This document shows, in pieces, positions 7,564 to 10,762 of a stretch of 10,762 nucleotides of DNA. The stretch comes from Chloroflexota bacterium (GTDB taxonomy: Bacteria > Chloroflexota > Dehalococcoidia > Lucifugimonadales > GCA-002694895): contig NZNN01000001.1 of assembly GCA_002694895.1 (NCBI GenBank), forward strand, positions 1 through 10,762, written 5' to 3'. Position 1 is the stretch's first letter; each line of letters starts with the position of its first letter. The notes beneath the pieces were generated by a model. It did no database searches. It saw only the letters and a list, made by a program, of their open reading frames with translations, and had not been told where the DNA came from. A program made the position numbers and the translations under genes.

Positions 7564-8327
7564 TATTTTCTCCCTTTTTTATCTAAAAATGTTTTAAAAC
7601 TATCTTGAACAGATATAGGCTTTAACCAATCTTGAACAGCTCTCATTTCATGGTTATATTGTTCTTTTAAAGTATGGCCAATATTCTCTGATACTAATTT
7701 CTTCAATCCCTGAACCATTCTAGGGTCATTATTGCTAATCATTTCCGCTATCTCCAATGTTTTATCCATTAGTTTATCTGTTGCAACTAAATGATTTAAT
7801 AATCCGATTTCATATGCTTCTTCAGCCATGACCTGACGGCCAGTAAATAGTAATTCTTTTGCTTTTGGCCAACCAATTTGCGCTGGTAAAGTCCATGATG
7901 AATTCAACCTACCATAAGTGGCTGCTAAAAATTTAAATGATGTATTATTTGTCCCAATCCGAATATCAAAACTAGACGCCATCAATGCCGCGCCTCCAAA
8001 TGCAAGCCCATTAATAGCTCCTACCAATGGTTTGGCACAATTCATTAATCGCCATGTGTACCATTTTGAGGAAGGATGGTCTGGAGGTGGATTATTCATT
8101 TTTGAAAGTGTATCCATTTCATGGATATCTCCTCCGGCACTAAATGCTTTCTCGCCTGATCCTGTAATAATTATACAATTTACTTTATCATCATTTTCCA
8201 ATTGCAGAATATACTTCTCTAAAGTTAATTGCAAAGATCTGCTTAAGGCATTTAATACTTTGGGTCTATTCAAAGTCAATATTGCAACTGAACCTTTTAT
8301 ATCTAACAAAACTTCTGGTTCATCCAC
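7563..8327 (-). CDS. Enoyl-CoA hydratase/isomerase (crotonase) superfamily protein lacking both catalytic glutamates
   Basis: A 254-residue crotonase-fold protein acting on an acyl-CoA thioester. The two oxyanion-hole segments are present: FSAGGDI (62-68) and INGLAFGGA (105-113). However, the positions aligned with rat mitochondrial hydratase Glu144 (GGGxEL) and Glu164 (PExxLG) read L115 and about A135, so ordinary hydration of an enoyl-CoA is unlikely. It may be an isomerase, hydrolase, decarboxylase or C-C lyase of the superfamily. The start is GTG 8327 with GGAG 7 nt upstream (TAGGAGTATTTAAGTG). It is the first gene of the five-gene operon and faces the divergent amidohydrolase. Antisense frames here are shadows. 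Confidence 0.88.
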   Translation of the reverse strand: MDEPEVLLDIKGSVAILTLNRPKVLNALSRSLQLTLEKYILQLENDDKVNCIIITGSGEKAFSAGGDIHEMDTLSKMNNPPPDHPSSKWYTWRLMNCAKPLVGAINGLAFGGAALMASSFDIRIGTNNTSFKFLAATYGRLNSSWTLPAQIGWPKAKELLFTGRQVMAEEAYEIGLLNHLVATDKLMDKTLEIAEMISNNDPRMVQGLKKLVSENIGHTLKEQYNHEMRAVQDWLKPISVQDSFKTFLDKKGRK

Positions 8328-8374
8328 TTAAATACTCCTATATCTAATTAATTTATGTTGATATATTTTACTAT

Positions 8375-8401
8375 TTACAGATCAGATAATCTGAAATGTA
8401 A
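8375..8401. promoter_or_regulatory. 27-bp palindrome, candidate operator between divergent genes
   Basis: A perfect inner palindrome TCAGAT-A-ATCTGA (8382-8394) is flanked on both sides by TTACA (8375-8379) and TGTAA (8397-8401), all sharing one centre at 8388. In total 11 of 13 base pairs are complementary. It lies in the 154-nt divergent gap, 48 nt upstream of the crotonase start and 81 nt upstream of the amidohydrolase start. Two nested half-sites about a common dyad are typical of a dimeric repressor or activator (TetR, GntR or LysR class). No regulator gene is in the window. Confidence 0.55.
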
Positions 8402-8416
8402 CTATTAATTAAATCA

Positions 8417-8424
8417 ATTATAAT
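8417..8424. promoter_or_regulatory. Self-complementary -10 element readable in both directions
   Basis: ATTATAAT is its own reverse complement, so it gives TATAAT on the + strand (8419-8424) and on the - strand (8422-8417). It lies in the divergent gap beside the 27-bp palindrome and could serve either gene. Neither direction has a good -35 box at 16-18 bp, and such strings are common in AT-rich DNA. Confidence 0.25.
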
Positions 8425-8481
8425 GATATTTTAATATAAACCAAAATATCTAATTACAAAAATATTTAAAGAGATAGCAAT

Positions 8482-9900
8482 ATGAACCAAATCTTAATAA
8501 AAAATGGCACAATTATTACAATGAATCCTGACAGAGAAATAATAGAGTCAGGCAGCGTTTTAATCAAAGATAATAAAATAGCGCAAATTTCTAAAGATGA
8601 AATAAAAGTTAACAAAGATACCTGTATTATTGATGCAAACAGAAAAGTAATATTGCCAGGAATAATTGATTGTCACACACATGCAGGACATACAATGGTT
8701 AAATCTTTAGGTGTGGGAAAATCCAATGACTGGGTAGACGCCTGCTTGAAAATCTACTCTAGCGGATCAAGCCTAAGTTTTTGGGAAACTGATGCTAGTT
8801 TATCCGCATTAGAAAAAATCAAAGCGGGAGTTACATCCTCCTTAATTCTATTTGGCGGAGGTACCGATTTACTAAGATCTGATAACCCTGATTATGCTGT
8901 AAGTTACGCTAAATCATTTGGTGAAAATGGAATAAAAGGAATAGTTGCAGTTGGCCCAAACAGGCCTCCTTATCCTACAATGTTTTACGATAAAGAAAAT
9001 GGAAAGCCTATTAAAGCAAGCCTTGACAATCAGTTAGAAGTAACAGAAGAATTAGTAAGTAATATAAAATCTGTCCACAATAATAACGTCTCTTTTTGCG
9101 TGTCAGCACCTAAATTTTTCCCTGAAGAAATGGATGATAAAAATTTAAGCAAATCAGTAAGATATATGTATGACAAAGTCATGGATTTAAGATCTCAAAA
9201 CAATTTAATTTTCACACAAGACGGACATAAAGAAGGATCAATTTCCGTATCTGATAAATTTAATGCACTAGGAGAATGGGCGTTACTATCACATTCAATT
9301 ACTTTAACAGATGATGATTTAAAATCCATAAAAAAACATAAACCCACTATTGTTCATAATCCAAGTTCAAATTACTCAATTATGGGAAGGTGTCCAGTCC
9401 CTGAGTTACTTGATGATGGGATCAGAGTAGTTATTGGTTCAGATGGAGCTGCACCTGACAGAGGATTTGATATGTTTAGACATATGAGCCAGTGTATGCA
9501 TTACCATCGTAGGCATTTTGAAGACACATCAATATTACCTCCGGGAAAAGTACTAGAAATGATAACAATTGATGCAGCTGAAGCTTTAGGATTAGGATCA
9601 GAGTTAGGGTCAATAGAAACTGGCAAAGTTGCAGACATAATATTAATTGATATGTTTAAACCTCATTTATTACCTATGAATATGCCTGTAACAAGATTAG
9701 CTCATTACGCAAATGCAGCTGATGTAAATACAGTTATAGTAAATGGGGAAATAATCATGCTGGACAGAAATGTACTGAAAGTAAATGAACTGGATATTTT
9801 AGAAAAAACCGAAGAAGAATCAAAAAAAATGTTATCAGAAAACAACCTGAATCACCTAACAAATATTCCTGATAACTTTTGGAAAAAATCCAGACTTTAA
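8482..9900 (+). CDS. Amidohydrolase, ATZ/TRZ (SsnA/TrzN-like) family
   Basis: A 472-residue metal-dependent hydrolase or deaminase acting on amines, amides or N-heterocycles; cytoplasmic, exact substrate unknown. The small beta domain starts LIKNGTIITMNPDR, then the TIM barrel carries the metal motif DCHTHAGH (H65, H67), SHSITLTDDD (H271), IVHNPSSNYSI (290-300) and GSDGAAPD (D321). The C-terminal strand region TIDAAEALGLGSELGSIETGKVADIILID is also typical. The usual HxxE segment instead reads TQDGHKE (245-251), so either H249 is displaced or Q246 replaces the expected histidine. The ATG has only a weak GAGA upstream. It diverges from the crotonase operon across a palindrome and its TAA overlaps the stop of the selenoprotein gene by convergence. 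Confidence 0.88.
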   Translation: MNQILIKNGTIITMNPDREIIESGSVLIKDNKIAQISKDEIKVNKDTCIIDANRKVILPGIIDCHTHAGHTMVKSLGVGKSNDWVDACLKIYSSGSSLSFWETDASLSALEKIKAGVTSSLILFGGGTDLLRSDNPDYAVSYAKSFGENGIKGIVAVGPNRPPYPTMFYDKENGKPIKASLDNQLEVTEELVSNIKSVHNNNVSFCVSAPKFFPEEMDDKNLSKSVRYMYDKVMDLRSQNNLIFTQDGHKEGSISVSDKFNALGEWALLSHSITLTDDDLKSIKKHKPTIVHNPSSNYSIMGRCPVPELLDDGIRVVIGSDGAAPDRGFDMFRHMSQCMHYHRRHFEDTSILPPGKVLEMITIDAAEALGLGSELGSIETGKVADIILIDMFKPHLLPMNMPVTRLAHYANAADVNTVIVNGEIIMLDRNVLKVNELDILEKTEEESKKMLSENNLNHLTNIPDNFWKKSRL

Positions 9901-10433
9901 ATATTCTCCAATTCAACTCCTAAACCATCTGCCAATCTGTTTACATAAGCGTAATAAGATACAATTTGATTAATATCCAGTATCTCTTTGTCAGAAAAAC
10001 CTGCTTTTTGTAAATCCTCAACATCAGATTTTTTCATATCCCATGGAAACAAAGTTAATTTATATGAATAATCCAACATCGCTTTTTCTTTAATGGTTAT
10101 ATCAGCTTTTTTATAATCTTCTTTTAATTGTTCAACCAATTCTTGATTTTTTGTTAATCGGAAAAGCCCTTTTCCGTGATGAATCACTCAGTATTCGCAT
10201 TTATTTGCAGCTGAAGTTACTACTGCAATCATTTCTCTATAAGCTCTTTTTATAGGAGATTTCCCATACATCACAGTCTTATACAAAAGCATATGAGCTT
10301 TAAGTGACTCAATACTTAAACTATGAATTTTCATAATATTATCTACCCCACCCCAAGGTTCAATTAATTGACTGTATATTTCAGCCAATTCCCCTTCTGC
10401 ATCATCCTCACTGATCATATTTATCCAGGGCAT
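9897..10433 (-). CDS. Selenocysteine-containing AhpD/CMD-family peroxidase-related enzyme (in-frame TGA at 10190-10188)
   Basis: One 178-residue protein if TGA 10190-10188 is read as selenocysteine 82. The N-terminus MPWINMISEDDAEGELAEIY, HSLSIESLKAH, and MYGKSPIKRAYREMIAVVTSAANKCEY match the uncharacterised peroxidase-related branch of the AhpD-like/carboxymuconolactone decarboxylase fold. The active site reads C79-E-Y-U82-V-I-H85-H86, with E67 twelve residues before C79. This is the same spacing as Glu118, Cys130, Cys133 and His137 of mycobacterial AhpD. After the TGA the frame runs 96 more residues through LFPWDMKK and YYAYVNRLADGLGVELEN to TAA. A strong AGGAGG sits 4 nt before the ATG. 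A SECIS-like hairpin follows the TGA. It probably reduces peroxides or disulfides; substrate unknown. The alternative is a nonsense mutation or sequencing error in a Cys codon. It converges on the amidohydrolase with a 4-bp overlap. Confidence 0.85.
10159..10176 (-). promoter_or_regulatory. Bacterial SECIS-like hairpin just 3' of the in-frame TGA
   Basis: On the coding (-) strand, CGGAAAA - GGGC - TTTTCCG forms a perfect 7-bp stem (10176-10170 with 10165-10159) closing a 4-nt loop (10169-10166). The stem starts 11 nt after the TGA and the loop 18 nt after it. Known bacterial SECIS elements put an apical loop about 16-37 nt after the UGA with a G in the first two loop positions; here both are G. 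The hairpin lies inside the coding sequence (H-G-K-G-L-F-R), as bacterial elements must. Confidence 0.75.
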
Positions 10434-10462
10434 ATATCCTCCTAAAAAATATAAATAATTTG

Positions 10463-10490
10463 TTTAAAATTAAGTATACATCGTTATAAT
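10463..10490 (+). promoter_or_regulatory. Promoter of the M20 peptidase gene, possibly giving a leaderless mRNA
   Basis: A perfect TATAAT (10485-10490) ends only 7 nt before the ATG at 10498, so the transcript start would fall at or next to the start codon. TTTAAA (10463-10468, 16-bp spacing) or TTGTTT (10460-10465, 19-bp spacing) could be the -35. No Shine-Dalgarno lies before this ATG, which fits leaderless translation. The gap also holds TATACT on the - strand (10478-10473), a possible -10 for the selenoprotein gene. Confidence 0.45.
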
Positions 10491-10497
10491 TAATTTT

Positions 10498-10762
10498 ATG
10501 GACAACAAAATATTAAATAACTACCTCCGAAAAATAGAATCTTACCTGGATCAAAATGAAGCTATAAATATTCTTAAATCTATTATTCAAATAGACAGCA
10601 GAACAAATTCAAAAAATGAAAATAATATTATTGAATACTGGGAATCAAAATATTCTGAATTAGGAACAATTAATAAAATTTATAATACAAATGACAATCG
10701 GCTTAATCTTATATCAAATCTTAATTTTTCTAATAATCATAAAACAATAATATTTAATGGCC
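10498..10762 (+). CDS. M20-family metallopeptidase/deacylase (ArgE/DapE/CPG2-like), N-terminal part, cut by the window edge
   Basis: An open frame from ATG 10498 runs off the right edge, giving 88 complete codons. The order of features is that of M20 enzymes just before the first metal ligand: an N-terminal helix, AINILKSIIQIDSRTNSKNE (the 'L..LI.I.S....E' segment), IIEYWESKYSELG, then NRLNLISNL and a strand KTIIFNG. In the family this strand leads to G-H-x-D, whose His binds zinc; that motif lies just beyond the edge. Members cleave N-acyl amino acids or small peptides. No Shine-Dalgarno is present. It diverges from the selenoprotein gene across 64 nt. Confidence 0.7.
   Translation, partial: MDNKILNNYLRKIESYLDQNEAINILKSIIQIDSRTNSKNENNIIEYWESKYSELGTINKIYNTNDNRLNLISNLNFSNNHKTIIFNG

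Noticed and set aside
7918-8331. Open frame of 137 codons on the + strand antisense to the crotonase gene
   Set aside because: Shadow of a well-supported crotonase; its translation shows no family motif and it has no promoter or ribosome binding site.
9897-10187. A separate 96-residue gene starting at GTG 10187
   Set aside because: It would lack the N-terminal half of the AhpD fold and the first redox cysteine, has no ribosome binding site of its own, and begins directly after the in-frame TGA. It is better read as the second half of one selenoprotein.
10188-10190. TGA reassigned to tryptophan, or a plain pseudogene
   Set aside because: TGA ends purL, dtd, moaD and the ASST-like gene here, so it is a normal stop. 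A pseudogene is possible, but the TGA at the redox cysteine, the intact frame after it and the hairpin favour Sec.

Overview
The window is a strongly AT-rich, very compact bacterial chromosome segment. Genes overlap or sit a few bases apart, no intergenic gap reaches 300 bases, and there is no insertion sequence, phage gene, CRISPR array or rRNA. The content mixes housekeeping genes (purL, dtd, miaB, a tRNA-Ser, moaD/moaE) with catabolic enzymes: a CaiB/BaiF CoA-transferase, a crotonase, an ASST-type beta-propeller protein, an ATZ/TRZ-type amidohydrolase and an M20 peptidase. This looks like a streamlined, probably marine, free-living heterotroph. A SAR202-like Chloroflexota lineage is my best guess from gene content, but the sequence alone does not prove it.

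Layout. On the + strand (1-3144): the end of a DMT-like membrane protein, overlapping purL; then a near-consensus promoter whose -35 box contains the purL stop codon, driving an FmdB-type zinc-ribbon gene and dtd. On the - strand (8327 down to 3139): a tightly coupled five-gene operon in the order crotonase, CaiB/BaiF CoA-transferase, ASST-like propeller, moaD, moaE. It is followed by a hairpin, then tRNA-Ser(GCT) and miaB, which is convergent with dtd. The divergent gap at 8328-8481 holds a 27-bp palindrome, a likely operator, between the operon and a + strand amidohydrolase (8482-9900). That gene converges on a - strand AhpD/CMD-family gene (9897-10433), and the window ends in the first 88 codons of an M20 peptidase on the + strand.

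The main discovery is the AhpD-family gene. It appears as two adjacent ORFs separated by one in-frame TGA, but the TGA sits exactly where the second cysteine of the CXXC redox motif belongs (C-E-Y-TGA-V-I-H-H). The frame continues to a normal family C-terminus. A perfect 7-bp hairpin with a loop starting GG begins 11 nt after the TGA, with its loop 18 nt after it, as expected for a bacterial SECIS. TGA is an ordinary stop in four other genes here. I therefore annotate one 178-residue selenoprotein with a CXXU active site.

How the genes may work together. Crotonase and CoA-transferase suggest acyl-CoA catabolism. MoaD/MoaE form molybdopterin synthase and are translationally coupled to that set, which hints that the pathway involves a molybdenum enzyme encoded elsewhere or that sulfur chemistry links ASST and MoaDE. 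That link is inference from gene order only.
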